Assembly (NCBI GenBank): GCA_033782935.1
Contig: JAWQEG010002438.1
Span: 475,001-539,000 of the forward strand
From: Petrolisthes cinctipes
Taxonomy: Eukaryota > Arthropoda > Malacostraca > Decapoda > Porcellanidae
DNA length: 64,000 bases
Direction: 5' to 3'
Shown: one piece after another, positions 1 to 10,189 of the stretch
Layout: the number at the start of each line of letters is the position of its first letter
How positions within the stretch are numbered: the stretch's first letter is position 1
Position numbers and translations under genes: made by a program
Notes under the pieces: generated by a model
Database searches by the model: none
What the model was told of the DNA's origin: nothing
What the model saw: the letters and a program-made list of their open reading frames with translations, nothing else

Positions 1-118
1 CATTTTGGCTTCACCGTGTTTATCGTATCCTTTGTACTATCCATCCCCTGACAGTTGGGAGGAAAAAAAAAAAAAAAAAAGACGACCATAATAGGTTCTC
101 TCCTTAACCCATTCAGTG

Positions 119-145
119 GTGTCGACTCAGGGGGTGAGTCGACAC
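119..145. repeat. perfect 11-bp hairpin near the left piggyBac end
   Basis: Arms 119-129 (gtgtcgactca) and 135-145 are exact reverse complements around a GGGGG loop. piggyBac elements often carry subterminal inverted repeats used by the transposase. The position, about 12 bp inside the TTAA, suits that role, but this is inference. Confidence 0.6.
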
Positions 146-335
146 TGTGCGTACGTGTGGTGTTTGCGACTCATATACTGAGCCCACGTCGTTCTTTACT
201 TCCCATTTCATAACATACGCACAAATCTAATCTACAATCTGCCAAGTATTTGTTTATTCACTGGTTGTATTTTTACAATTAGTTTCGCATGTTTATAATA
301 GCAGGGTGTAATGATTTTCAAGAGTATGAAAGTAT

Positions 336-555
336 ATGAATGCTGTACGACAACTGCGGCCTACGGGACCCCGGGCTGCCTACGGCAGCAATTACATAAC
401 CGCCAGGCGGCCAGTCACCACCATGAGTCAACCAGTGCCGGGTACATCAGGTTTCGTCCAGCATACTTCTGGTGACTTTTACCAGCTCCATGGAGACAGA
501 GATTCCATGGATGAAGATTTTGACTCTTCAGGTGTTACTGGAGAGAATATAGACG
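336..555 (+). CDS. probable first coding exon of the piggyBac-like gene
   Basis: An ATG at 336 opens a frame running to a canonical donor (gacg|gtaagag, exon end 555), leaving phase 1. Splicing to an acceptor at 2345 keeps the frame open into the next exon. The peptide is low in hydrophobic residues and has an acidic stretch (DSMDEDFDSS), like the acidic N-termini common in piggyBac transposases. An in-frame ATG at 423 is an alternative start. No domain is recognisable, so membership in the transposase gene rests on position, phase and composition. Confidence 0.45.
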
Positions 556-1083
556 GTAAGAGTTTATTACAAGTTTTAATTTGATATTAAAAGTATCGGT
601 ATTGTTTGGGTTAGAATGTGGAAATATTTAGCAAACCATCATGCATTGTATATCTGTATTATTTTATAGATTTTTTTTTGGCTCAAACAGTATACAGGTG
701 TTCAGTGACGTATGACTGCAGCTTACACTTGTGATCTATCATGTAATTCGTTATAAAACCTTGCGAATACCCTAGGAGGGAGAGACTGGTGCCAGTTGGC
801 GCCAAAAGGCGAAAACAAAATTGATTATGACGCTTGGGTTGTAAGTTAGCCATAAAACTAACCATGGGATATTCTTTATAATAGTCTAATAATAATAATC
901 AACTTCGGTTTGCAACATATACTATATTGAATACGGCATTTCTCGAGACCTAACCTAAGTGACACTTGGCAATTATTGCCATGGTAGACTCTGGAGTGAA
1001 TTGTTTAAGTTAGGAAAGGCATATGATCGACTCACACACTTCAAATGTTATGGTCTGAAGTGCACTCATTCTTCTTAGCACCC
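556..1083. other. intronic stretch inside the piggyBac-like element, no gene seen
   Basis: AT-rich non-coding sequence after the 555/556 donor. The minus-strand 60-codon frame here shows no family features. Confidence 0.5.
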
Positions 1084-1307
1084 ACGTACAGTCTGTCAAT
1101 GATGCACGTACCCCACCCTCGTTCAGTTACTCACAGTTTTAGCTGGTAAAATCTGGAGTAGAAAGCAGGGGTATCTTACAGCAGATATTAGATGGACCAA
1201 TCACAATTACTGTAAGATAACCCTGCTTACTACTCCAGATTTTACCAGCTAAAACTGCGAGTAACTGAGCGAGGGTAGGGTACGTACATCATTGACAGAC
1301 TGTACGT
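1084..1307. mobile_element. 224-bp near-perfect palindrome (foldback MITE)
   Basis: Arms 1084-1181 and 1210-1307 are reverse complements with only scattered mismatches, around a 28-bp loop. The outer bases acgtacagtctgtcaatgat reappear inverted at 1288-1307. A transcript would form a hairpin of about 98 bp. No coding capacity. The lack of duplicated flanks leaves its superfamily open. Confidence 0.8.
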
Positions 1308-1430
1308 GTTTTAGACACCTTGCACCTACGTCATCAGCGTCGTCTGCTAAGCAGTGCAGACAAAAGTCTGTGAGATGGGGAATACGCGTGTAACTGGAGG
1401 AAGTGCAGTGACCAGCAGAGCTAATTCATA

Positions 1431-1622
1431 ATGGTTTACACGTGTGTGGCGGTCGGATGCACAAATAGGAAGAAACCAGGATGCACGCTGTCTTTTTATC
1501 GATTCTCAAGTAATACACATGAAAAACATGTGGATTGCTGCAGTGAAGAGAGAAAACTGGCAGCCAACTGCGAATATTATAGGCTATGCAGTCAACATTT
1601 TATCTCGGGTGCTTACTGTTGA
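1431..1622 (+). pseudogene. THAP zinc-finger domain relic
   Basis: The frame opens MVYTCVAVGCTNRKK, the C-x4-C start of a THAP (C2CH) DNA-binding domain, and ends with LCSQHFISG, the C-x2-H part followed by the usual F. The middle lies in the +1 frame (MWIAAVKRENWQP matches the THAP W-I-x-A-V-x-R-x-N-W core), so two compensating indels break the domain. THAP domains head P-element-like and Kolobok transposases. No catalytic domain follows here. A P-element-like catalytic relic lies 20 kb away at 22.1 kb, but nothing links the two directly. Confidence 0.7.
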
Positions 1623-2345
1623 AAAGAGTCCTTTATTATGTATAGAGACCTTTATTTAGGATTAGAAGGAGTAGTTTGAGACTGAATAAGAATTTTATTT
1701 CATTCAGAATTTACTAGAGTGTAGTAGTAGGACCTATCATTAATTTTAACATTCTTGAAGTTAGTGATGAAAGCCAATGAAATATTGATGGGGCTAGTTC
1801 TAATAAGTAATTAGCTACTCAGTACACTTGGGTATTCTGTGATGTCAGTGCTACAAATGGCCCTATTTAAAGGTCAACTTCAGCTTCTGTCAGTGGGGCA
1901 GGAAAGTTCTAATAATTAATAATATAGAATACCTCCTGACTCTAAGTGACACTACTCACGAATTACAATGATGATTCTTCACCAAATGAGTTGTGGGAGT
2001 TACGAAATACGATAGCAGTATGGTTTTATCCTACATAGCCTAACTGACGAGCACACCAGCCACTCCTTCCTCCCTCGATTTATGTAAAATCATTGCTTGT
2101 AAAGTTGATCTATTTTCCTCTATTCTTGTATTGGTGTGTACTGAAGATGGGTGGTGGTGTGCAATGAATGTGTTCCAACACTGTTACTAAAATTATCACC
2201 CATTTTCTGACTATGGTACACTATAGACAGACAGGTTTCTGCTCGTCCATTCTCCTGTATAATGTTCAGAAAATTTTATTTCAGTGTTGTTCATCAAAAG
2301 ATAGTAAAATCTGATCATTTACATATGTATATCTTCCACCAACAG
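1623..2345. other. non-coding intronic stretch
   Basis: AT-rich, no convincing frame on either strand. It ends in an acceptor-like tract, ccaccaacag, at 2336-2345. Confidence 0.45.
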
Positions 2346-2735
2346 TTGGCCATGATTATCAAGGAAGAAGAGAAGTGAAGCGAAGACGGCTTGAAGCTAT
2401 AGACCTGGATCATGACATATCCATACCAGAAAGTTTATCTATCTATATACAGGGTATTGTTGAATTTTGTGATATGTCTACAGGGGACAAGACCAGTAGC
2501 CAGCAGTCCAGCGACATGGGAGATAGGAGGACAATCCCCAGGGCTGTACAGAAAAGGAGGGCAGACAGACAGACTGACAGAAAGAAAATATACAAGACAT
2601 TTAGACGGACAGTGAGACACAATGACAGAACACCTGTCACAGGAGTGGAAGACAGTGGGAGCGAAGGTAGTGCAGGGACTTTAGAGACGTTAGACAGCCA
2701 GGATCACCACATATCTATAGCTGAAAGTGACAGTG
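2346..2735 (+). CDS. internal exon(s) of the piggyBac-like gene with a duplicated module
   Basis: From acceptor AG 2344-2345 to donor gacagtg|gtaagt (exon end 2735), the frame stays open and joins the 336-555 exon in phase. Inside is a 30-nt piece, 2454-2483, that begins GT, ends CTACAG and has no stop. It looks like a former intron reduced below spliceable size, leaving a virtual exon 2484-2735 that is phase 1 on both sides. Its start (SSQQSS..GDRRT..RAVQK..RQTDR) is clearly homologous to the start of the transposase exon at 3735 (SQESS..RDRRT..RTVQK..RQTDI). The function of this basic, serine-rich module is unknown. Confidence 0.5.
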
Positions 2736-3249
2736 GTAAGTACTTCATCAAAATAGTTTATCAACTTTACTTGAACCTCACAGGCTCACACTTCACATCT
2801 GTTCAGTATTTGAATTTTAACAAAAGAATATTACTTTTCAAAAAAAAAAGTATCTCTACAATATTATTTTTCCATTTTTATTTAGAATACCATTATTGTT
2901 ATGGTGAATGCCATTCATCTATTTACTTTATATACTGTAAGCTATATTTTCTTTCAGAATTTTATTCAGAAAACCAAATTACCACTAGTGTATCATTATA
3001 TACCAGATATATTGTATTATATATTGTTTAGAATTATTGTAGTTTTGTACTCTATGCTAAATTTTGATGAGTAATATCCTCATATACTCATTCTCAAACC
3101 GCGGATGTGGATGTTGCTTGCATTGCTAATGCAGATGTGGATATGGATATTTATGCACTGCCAATGTGGATTTTTTTTTATAATGTGGATATCTGATACT
3201 TCTCTGTATATACACACATATACACATAGCCTATCTATAAATATGTATG
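2736..3249. other. intron of the piggyBac-like gene
   Basis: AT-rich sequence after the 2735 donor, with a short degenerate run of gatgtgg/gatatgg repeats at 3103-3190. No gene seen. Confidence 0.45.
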
Positions 3250-3702
3250 CATATATTCTATCTATCTATCTATCGATAGCTCTGATGCCTAGTTCTCTCA
3301 GAGAACTCCCTCCAAGAGGTTGGCCACAGCAGAAGAGTCTCCAGTTTTCCCAGTTCCGGCACTCCCTCTTTACTCCTCACATACTCCCACTCTGTTCTGC
3401 CATCAGACCAGTGGTCTGCTTCTCACACCGGGTCCCACAACTTTACTGCCATAAACCTACTTTGGAAACTCCACACCTTGCTTTCTCTCCACATGTCCTA
3501 ACCACCTCAATGTACAGTTTAGGCTTCACCCTTTCAGCCACTCCACACTCAATACCAAAAGCCTTCTCACTTATACCACGTCTCTCGTACACACACTCAT
3601 TACTTTCTCCATCCCACCTGGTAAGGACACATGCTTCTCTCAGCTAACTCATTTCCACAGCACCTATTCTAGACTGGTGAGCTCTATTCCATGTCCACAT
3701 AT
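3250..3702 (-). mobile_element. RTE-like LINE 3' end fragment, antisense
   Basis: Read on the minus strand this matches the 3' part of the LINE at 52373-53905, including the region encoding the C-terminal tail and the block matching 53820-53905. It ends in a (GATA)n tail, seen on the plus strand as tatctatctatctatcgata at 3259-3280. It is 5' truncated, sits in an intron of the piggyBac-like gene, and has several indels. The long plus-strand frame over it is fortuitous. Confidence 0.85.
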
Positions 3703-3734
3703 ACACCTTATGATAATTAGAGCTATGTCGGTAG

Positions 3735-5386
3735 GTGAGGAGACTATTAGCCAGGAGTCCAGCACCAGTAGGGATAGGAGGACAAGTGCCAGGACTGTAC
3801 AGAAGGGAAGCACACACAGGCAGACTGACATTAACACTTCCAAACCAACAGCCAGAAGGACGCCCGACAGTTCATGGAGTAATACACCATTCTCACCTAC
3901 ACTTTTTTCATTTGATGAAGATGTAGGATTAAGTGATTCATTTAGTGTGTCTGAAGATTCAAGTGAGTTAGACTATTTCCTAGAATTTTTCACTCATCAT
4001 CTTATTGACAGGACTGTAATGGAGACTAATAATTACCACGACTTTCTAATGACCACTCAAACATTTCCACCACACAGTAGACTGCACAAATGGAAACCAA
4101 CTGACAGAAAAGAAATGTATATGTTTTTATGTGTTGTAATGTCCATGGCCCATGTTAAAAAACACAGAATGAAAGACTACTGGACCAAAAGTATACCAAC
4201 TGCAACACCAGCTTTTTCAGACATGATGACTCAAGACAGATTTTTTTCTTTGTTAAGACATCTACATTTTAGTGACAGTAGAGAACATGTACCTGGTAAC
4301 AAATTACAGAAGGTCAAATGGGTTGTGGATTACCTAAGAAATAAGTTCACATCAAATTTAAAACCATTTCAGGACTTATGTATAGATGAATCTCTACTTC
4401 TTTGGAGAGGCAGGTTGGCTTTTCGACAGTATATGCCCCAGAAACGTAATAGATTTGGCTTAAAATTGTTTGTTTTGTGTGATGTAGAAACTGGGTGTAT
4501 TTTGGATTTTATTGTATACACTGGCACAGGTACTGATATTGAAATTGATAAAGAACTTGGGTATTCTGGTTCTGTTGTAAAAAAATTACTGGCACCAAAT
4601 TTAGATAAAGGACACAATTTGTATGTTGACAGTTGGTACACAAGTCCTAAATTATTCAAGTACTTACAAAGTAGAAAGACAGGAGCATGTGGCACAGTGA
4701 GGTCAGACAGGAAGTTGATGCCTGTACTGCCTAATGTGAAGCGTGGTGAAGAGGTTTCCTACCACAAAGATGATATGTTGTGTGTAGAATGGTGTGACAA
4801 ACGTGTAGTTCATATGTTAACAACATTGCACAGCAACACATTGGTCGACACAGATAAGAAAGATCGTGCTACTGGAGCTTCCATCAAAAAACCTGCCCGT
4901 GTGGTGGAATATACTCAGAAAATGAGACTTGTTGACAAGGCAGATATGCTTATCAGTAGTGTGCAGTGTGTCAGGAAAACCCTAAAATGGTACAAGAAAC
5001 TATTTATTCATCTGCTTGACATGTGCATACTAAATTCATATTATATGTACCTTGTAAAAACTGGAAAGAAACCTCCATTGCTAGATTTCAGCTTGTCAGT
5101 AATTAGACAAATGATAGTAAGATTTGGTAGACCCACACATACAGCAAGGCCAGGAAGATCGTCAACTGCATTGACAAACCCAATTAGGTTATCAGCACGA
5201 CACTTTCCTAGTGCAGTTCCTTCAACACCAACAAATCCTCGGCCACGAAGGAAGTGTCATGTGTGTAGACACACAATCAGAAGGGAGAAGAGGCGTCAGA
5301 ACACCCACTGGATGTGTGAGGATTGTGGTGTAGCATTGTGTCTTCCACAATGTTTTAAAGAATATCACACTAGAATACATTTTTAG
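3735..5386 (+). CDS. piggyBac-like transposase (DDE_Tnp_1_7), main exon
   Basis: This encodes a piggyBac-family transposase: cut-and-paste movement at TTAA by an RNase H-fold DDD nuclease. After a variable N-terminus (about 100 residues), the core runs from the HHLIDRTVMETN region through YMFLCVVMSMAHVKK, KPFQDLCIDESLLLWRGR (first catalytic Asp region), NLYVDSWYTSPKLFKYL (second Asp) and KMRLVDKADML (third Asp region). The C-terminus is a Cys/His-rich finger (CHVC, CEDC, CLPQCF, HTRIHF) typical of the family. The open frame extends back to 3677, but its first residues are LINE-derived. An acceptor AG at 3733-3734 gives a phase-1 join to the upstream exon, so I start it at 3735. No internal stop is visible, so it may be intact. 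Confidence 0.88.
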
Positions 5387-6076
5387 AAATATTGATATGT
5401 GTGAGTGTGTGTGTGTGTGTATTGGAGGGGTATGTGATTTGCATGGAGGTATATGAGGTGTGTGTGTATATGACCCGAGGAGAGAATATTCCCCATCTCT
5501 TCACAGCCTCCACCTTTCATCCCTTCTTCCCTATTCACTCTCTCCCTCTTGTTTTTTTCCTCATTTTCCCCTCCCTACCCTGCTCCACATTTCCTCTCCC
5601 TTCTTGCTTTTGCCCCCACCTTACATATATCACTAATTTTGTCTATGTTTTGGTTTACCTGAAGAAGGGCCGAAACATTGTATGGTACTGTACAGTAGTA
5701 ATTATTACATTTTTCATAACTCATTTTTTTGTTTTACGGTTGGCAAGAAAAAGGATCAATATTATTGCATTATTTATAACATATTTCTTTGTTGTACAGT
5801 GGGACAGTATAGAGATCAATATTATTGCATTATTTACAGTGGGACAGTATAGAGATCAATATTATTGCATTATTTATAACATATTTCTTTATTTTGCAGG
5901 TGGAGAGAAAAGTGATAAAATTATTGTATTATGTACAGGTACGGTATATGCATGCATACAGTATATTGTACTGTAAATAAATCTTTGATTATCATTCTGT
6001 TTTTCCCAAACCATCAAGTAATCTTTAGAAGCTTTTCATTTTTGTAAATGTAGAGTAATCAAGTTCGATTCATCGG

Positions 6077-6129
<53 letters not shown>

Positions 6130-6717
6130 GATAAGGAACAAAGATAAGGGTAGTGTTTAGTATGGACGAAAGGAGAGGAAAATAGACGGTGTGAAATGGA
6201 TGACAAAGGTTTTCTCAAAGGTACCGTGGACTGAGGAAGAATAGGCTACTCCAAGTTAGTGGGACGAGTCAGAGACTGGCAGGGAAGCACCATCGAACCA
6301 GTACATATTCATTCCACCCTTAGGTGTCAAGTAATTCTCTAAGAGATAACCGAAGACGAGAGTATTTATAAAATTAGTGTTCCCGAAGGGAGAAAAAAAT
6401 GGATATTACGAAGTGGAGAGGTGTGAGTTTGTGACCACACTGCCAGGGCCGCCAGGCATGTTAACATCGTACGTCTGGCAGAGGCGAGCGGACCGCTATG
6501 TTCTAAATGATGGCAGAAAATTCTGCTTCTTTTAGCCTTATTTGTGGTAAAACAATACTTTCAGATTATATCTTCGTACTTATAAAACCCATAAAAGTAC
6601 AATAAAAATTATTAGAGCAATAAGAAGCCCCTAAATGAGCTTAAATTAATTAATAATTTTTCAAAATATAGACTACAGCAGCATCGATCATACTCGCAGA
6701 TTAAACTAATGAAAGGG
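5387..6717. other. 3' non-coding part of the piggyBac-like element
   Basis: It contains a 41-bp direct repeat twice (5796-5877), an AATAAA at 5976-5981 that could be the transposase polyadenylation signal, and a (TA)n run at 6079-6126. No gene seen. Confidence 0.55.
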
Positions 6718-6720
6718 TTA

Positions 6721-6910
6721 AACACTAGGAGAGGGGTTCAGGGGGGTGCGGTAGTAGGGGACAGAATCATAATTTATTTCCATTATTAAAATGGTTATTC
6801 TTTACATTGGTCTTAAACACTATGGGAGGGGTTCAGGGGGGTGCGGTAGTAGGGGACAGAATCATAATTTATTTCCATTATTAAAATGGTTATTCTTTAC
6901 ATTGATCTTA
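6721..6910. repeat. 95-bp tandem duplication just outside the piggyBac end
   Basis: Two nearly identical 95-bp units at 6721-6815 and 6816-6910. Each carries gaggggttcaggggggtgcg plus a G-rich stretch that resembles the minisatellite unit at 55.1-55.6 kb. Confidence 0.85.
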
Positions 6911-7310
6911 AACACTATACTGTAGCTAAAACATTATACAATTAAAATACGCTAAATCTAACATTGATATAGAAAACCAATATCTAGTAGTAAAACAAAT
7001 ATCAGAACAATAAAAGATAATTAAAACAATATGCAGGTAAAAGCTTAAAGAAAACAATAATGAATCCATAAAACTAGGTAAAATGACCTAGGTCGACATG
7101 TAGTAAAAATAATGAAATTAAATAGATTCAATCGAACATTCATTACTAGAGCAATTTGCAATTAAAGCTTAAAGAAGACACTAAAAATTAAAAAATTAAA
7201 ATAATAAGATAAAATAATGAAGCAATAAAACTAGGTAAAATCACATGGAGTAAAATTTAACGGTAACTTGGGAAGCATACTAACTTTTATTTATTTATCT
7301 AGCCATAATA
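6911..7310. other. AT-rich stretch, nothing recognised
   Basis: Contains short direct repeats around 'aaaactaggtaaaat' (7069-7084 and 7228-7241). No coding potential. Confidence 0.4.
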
Positions 7311-7315
7311 ATTAA

Positions 7316-7760
7316 TAATAAAATAATACACATATATACAATAATACACACACACACACACACACATACACATATATACGATAATACACACACACACACA
7401 CATATATATACAATAATACACACACACACATACATACAATAATACACACACACACACACACATACATACATGTATATTTATACATACACGTACATACATA
7501 TATATATATACAATAATACACACACACACACATACAATAATACACACATACATACATACATACACAATAATACACACACACAATAACACACACATATAAA
7601 CAATAACACACACACACACACACACACACATACATACATAATAATACACACACACACACATACAATAATAAACACATACATACATAAATACACACACACA
7701 CATACACAATAACACACACACACACAATAACATATATATATACACGCACACACACACGTA
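7316..7760. repeat. interrupted (CA)n array with 'caataatacacac' units
   Basis: About 445 bp of acacac runs punctuated by catatatacaataata. Three overlapping minus-strand frames of 96-152 codons of Cys/Val/Tyr arise purely from the repeat and are not genes. Confidence 0.95.
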
Positions 7761-8381
7761 CTAACCACGTGGTAATCAGGAGGTACAGCAGGACACGTAA
7801 CTGAACTGAATATAAAAATTGCTTTTCACATGACTAGTATACTGTATATTGTACATTATAGTAAATTTCCATATACCCGTACCTTTAGGTACTTAATTTA
7901 ATGATTATTTCAATATGGTTTACATTATGAAACAAAACTGTTGAACACATTATTGTATGCCATGGTTCATATCCACATTCATCACTTCAATTTGTAAATG
8001 AAAACAAAATGTACACTTTTTTAGAATGCATAAATAAAGTCCATACATGAAGACACAATTGAACAACATTTAACTAAATATATTTTTCTGTAAGTAGCAT
8101 CACTCTTTAAAATAAATGTTATAAATTATGAACTAATTGTTCTCTAATTAGTGCCGGTTTAGTATATCTTAACTACCACTATCGCTTCCAAGTTTAACAA
8201 ATTAATTCAAAACAATATAAGAATAACATATGTGATAATATTATGTCAAAGAATTTATATTGAATGTTAAATGTATAGCCTATCTGTACTTTACCCAGTA
8301 GGCTACTTATAAATTCCTTATATATTTCCATAATTAAATAGAGATACTGATATGCTACCCTTCATAAGTAGCCTTACTAGC
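7761..8381. other. AT-rich sequence, no gene seen
   Basis: No convincing frames. It may include the downstream flank or untranslated part of the minus-strand hAT relic that follows. Confidence 0.4.
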
Positions 8382-9455
8382 CTACATTTTGTTGGTTTCA
8401 CTACATGTTGCATTGCTCTTAACATTCCGAAGAGCTGCTATTAGTCTGTTATCTGTATCAAAGCTGTCTGCTGTTAGATTTGTATTCTTTAGATAATAAA
8501 CCATGTGCATTAGTCCACTAAGAGTTTCATTTTTTAAACTTGACCTTTGGCTAGTTTTAGTTAGGTTCAACTTACTAAAGAAGCACTCTACAGGTGCATT
8601 AGAGAATGATAATGATAAAAGTGTTGACATCACCACTTTTAGATTTGGGAAGCATGGGTTATTTGCAGCATTTGTTTGGTTACAAACAATATTCCAGTAC
8701 TCAGTACAGGTGAGCTGGCCGCAAAGTTCCTGCAGCAGATGGTGTTTTCTCCACTCATCATCTGTGAGGTTTTTGTCAGCAGATTTTGAGAGTTGAGGAA
8801 TATCATCAAAGAGCTAAGACAGAGAAGGTGGTTGAAGGATTGCAGCATTTCGGGGATCAAGGCACTGTAGAGATTTATGTATGGGATCATCAACATAAAA
8901 TCTACTTTGTATCTGTTTCAGAGACTCAATGAGGAATTGTCTACAGGTATGGTAAAATCTGGTCAGTTCTTCATTACTAGCACAACCACTAGTTTTAATT
9001 TCACTTACAGTTTCCTTAGCTGATATACCTAAATATGTCTTCTCATCAGGAACCATGGATGCAGAGAGCTCACATCTTTTAACATAAGGCACACTCATGA
9101 AATCTGAACAAATGCTTCTGACAAGCATATTAACTTCTTGCTTGAGACAAAAAAAGTTAGGGGTTTCTGACTGAAACTGTGTATTGAAGCTATTGAACCT
9201 GGACAGATTATATGCTAGAAATTCCATGTAAGCTAACGTAAATTTACTAGAAAGTTCCTGAACAATTGCATCATTACTGTTTGTTGGGTCAGAAAACGCC
9301 AAGTCTGTGAAATATAGCCTAAGTGCATTCCACTGTTCCAGAAGCCTCTTCACACATGCTTCCAAAGACAGCCATCTTGTCTGCCCTGGTGCCAAGATTT
9401 CGTGCGGCTCCACCCCAAAAAAATTTTGGAACTCCTTCAAAACATCCTGATTTTG
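8382..9455 (-). pseudogene. hAT transposase, C-terminal half (relic 1)
   Basis: On the minus strand from 9455 down: DVLKEFQNFFGVEPHEILAP then GQTRWLSLEACVKRLLEQW, a hallmark of the hAT catalytic domain, then a helical insertion region. A stop or frameshift follows near 8815 (PPSLS*), then the hAT dimerisation motif LLSLSFSNAPVECFF and the terminal NETLSGLMHMVYYL. The N-terminal BED finger and first half of the catalytic core are missing. Full-length members of this class are roughly 600 residues; about 350 survive. It is diverged from the neighbouring relic 2, so these are separate insertions rather than one duplicated copy. Confidence 0.85.
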
Positions 9456-9529
9456 ACATTTTGTGGAGTTGGATTTTTCCTGGGCTCATAAACACCTTAT
9501 TAAATTATAATTTTTCCATTACCCTAAAA

Positions 9530-9760
9530 TATGAGTGAAACACCCCAAGAAATGCTTGATTACCCTAGATTTTACATATTTTAGCCTTACCCTAAGGAGG
9601 GTCAAAATACCCTAAAATGGGGTATTTTACCCTAAAGTGGAAGCACTGACCTTTATCCAGGGTTTCCACGGCTAGATTTTATTTTCCCCTAGATCTGTGT
9701 CCAAATTCCCCTAGATTGGCATGATTTACCCTAAATTCATATAATAAGGACTATACATTA
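9530..9760. repeat. back-to-back hAT-type terminal sequences
   Basis: One end is accctaaagtggaagcactg at 9629-9648, whose reverse complement begins CAGTGCTTCCACTTTAGGG. It is followed 12 bp later by cagggtttccacggctag from 9661. CAGNG-TTTCC is a typical hAT terminus. A homologue of the first end is at 23815-23834. The 12-bp spacer could hold one 8-bp target site. Pairing each end with its element is inference. Confidence 0.5.
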
Positions 9761-10189
9761 AAACTACGGTACGTTTGAGCAGAACTGATGATTATTTTAG
9801 GAATTTGTTTCACAAAGTGGCATAAAAATGTATATTCTGCAGATAAACCATCAAAATAAATCAATATGAAGTCATAAACAAAACATTAACAATATTTTCT
9901 GTATAACATCTTAATGTAGGTTATCTCATAATGCAATTAACTACACAAATTTCACCGCATAACAAAACATTAATTTCATAATGCAAAATGTGAAGAAAAA
10001 AAAAATTACCACATTTCCATCAAGGTTCTTAAGTTGAACATAATTATACACTGAGATTGCTATCTGTACAGCTTGTACTGTACCATCAAATGATTAATTA
10101 CTGATTTAAGAACAAGTTGCATTACTTTTTATTGCCCTGAGTGCTGAAATCATTTTGTCATCAATACTTAAAGTGTCCGCAGTCATGTT

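Larger units (their letters stand above)
104..6721 (+). mobile_element. piggyBac-like DNA transposon, bounded by TTAA
   Basis: TTAA occurs at 104-107 and 6718-6721. Just inside are imperfect inverted ends: CCCATTCAGTGGT on the left, and on the right the reverse complement of CCCTTTCATTAGT (10 of 13 positions agree). piggyBac elements insert at TTAA and usually begin CCY, so this fits the family. The enclosed 6.6 kb holds a transposase frame at 3735-5386 and likely upstream exons. It is long for the family because it has absorbed a palindromic element (1084-1307), a THAP relic (1431-1622) and an antisense LINE fragment (3250-3702). The ends were chosen by reading TTAA sites next to CCC/GGG; other TTAA pairs are possible, but this pair has the best inverted match. 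Confidence 0.72.

Noticed and set aside
3105..3647. 180-codon plus-strand frame
   Set aside because: Mostly antisense of an RTE-like LINE 3' end.
7299..7768. Three overlapping minus-strand frames of 96-152 codons
   Set aside because: Pure translation of a (CA)n-type array; only Cys, Val, Tyr, Ile and Met, no domain.
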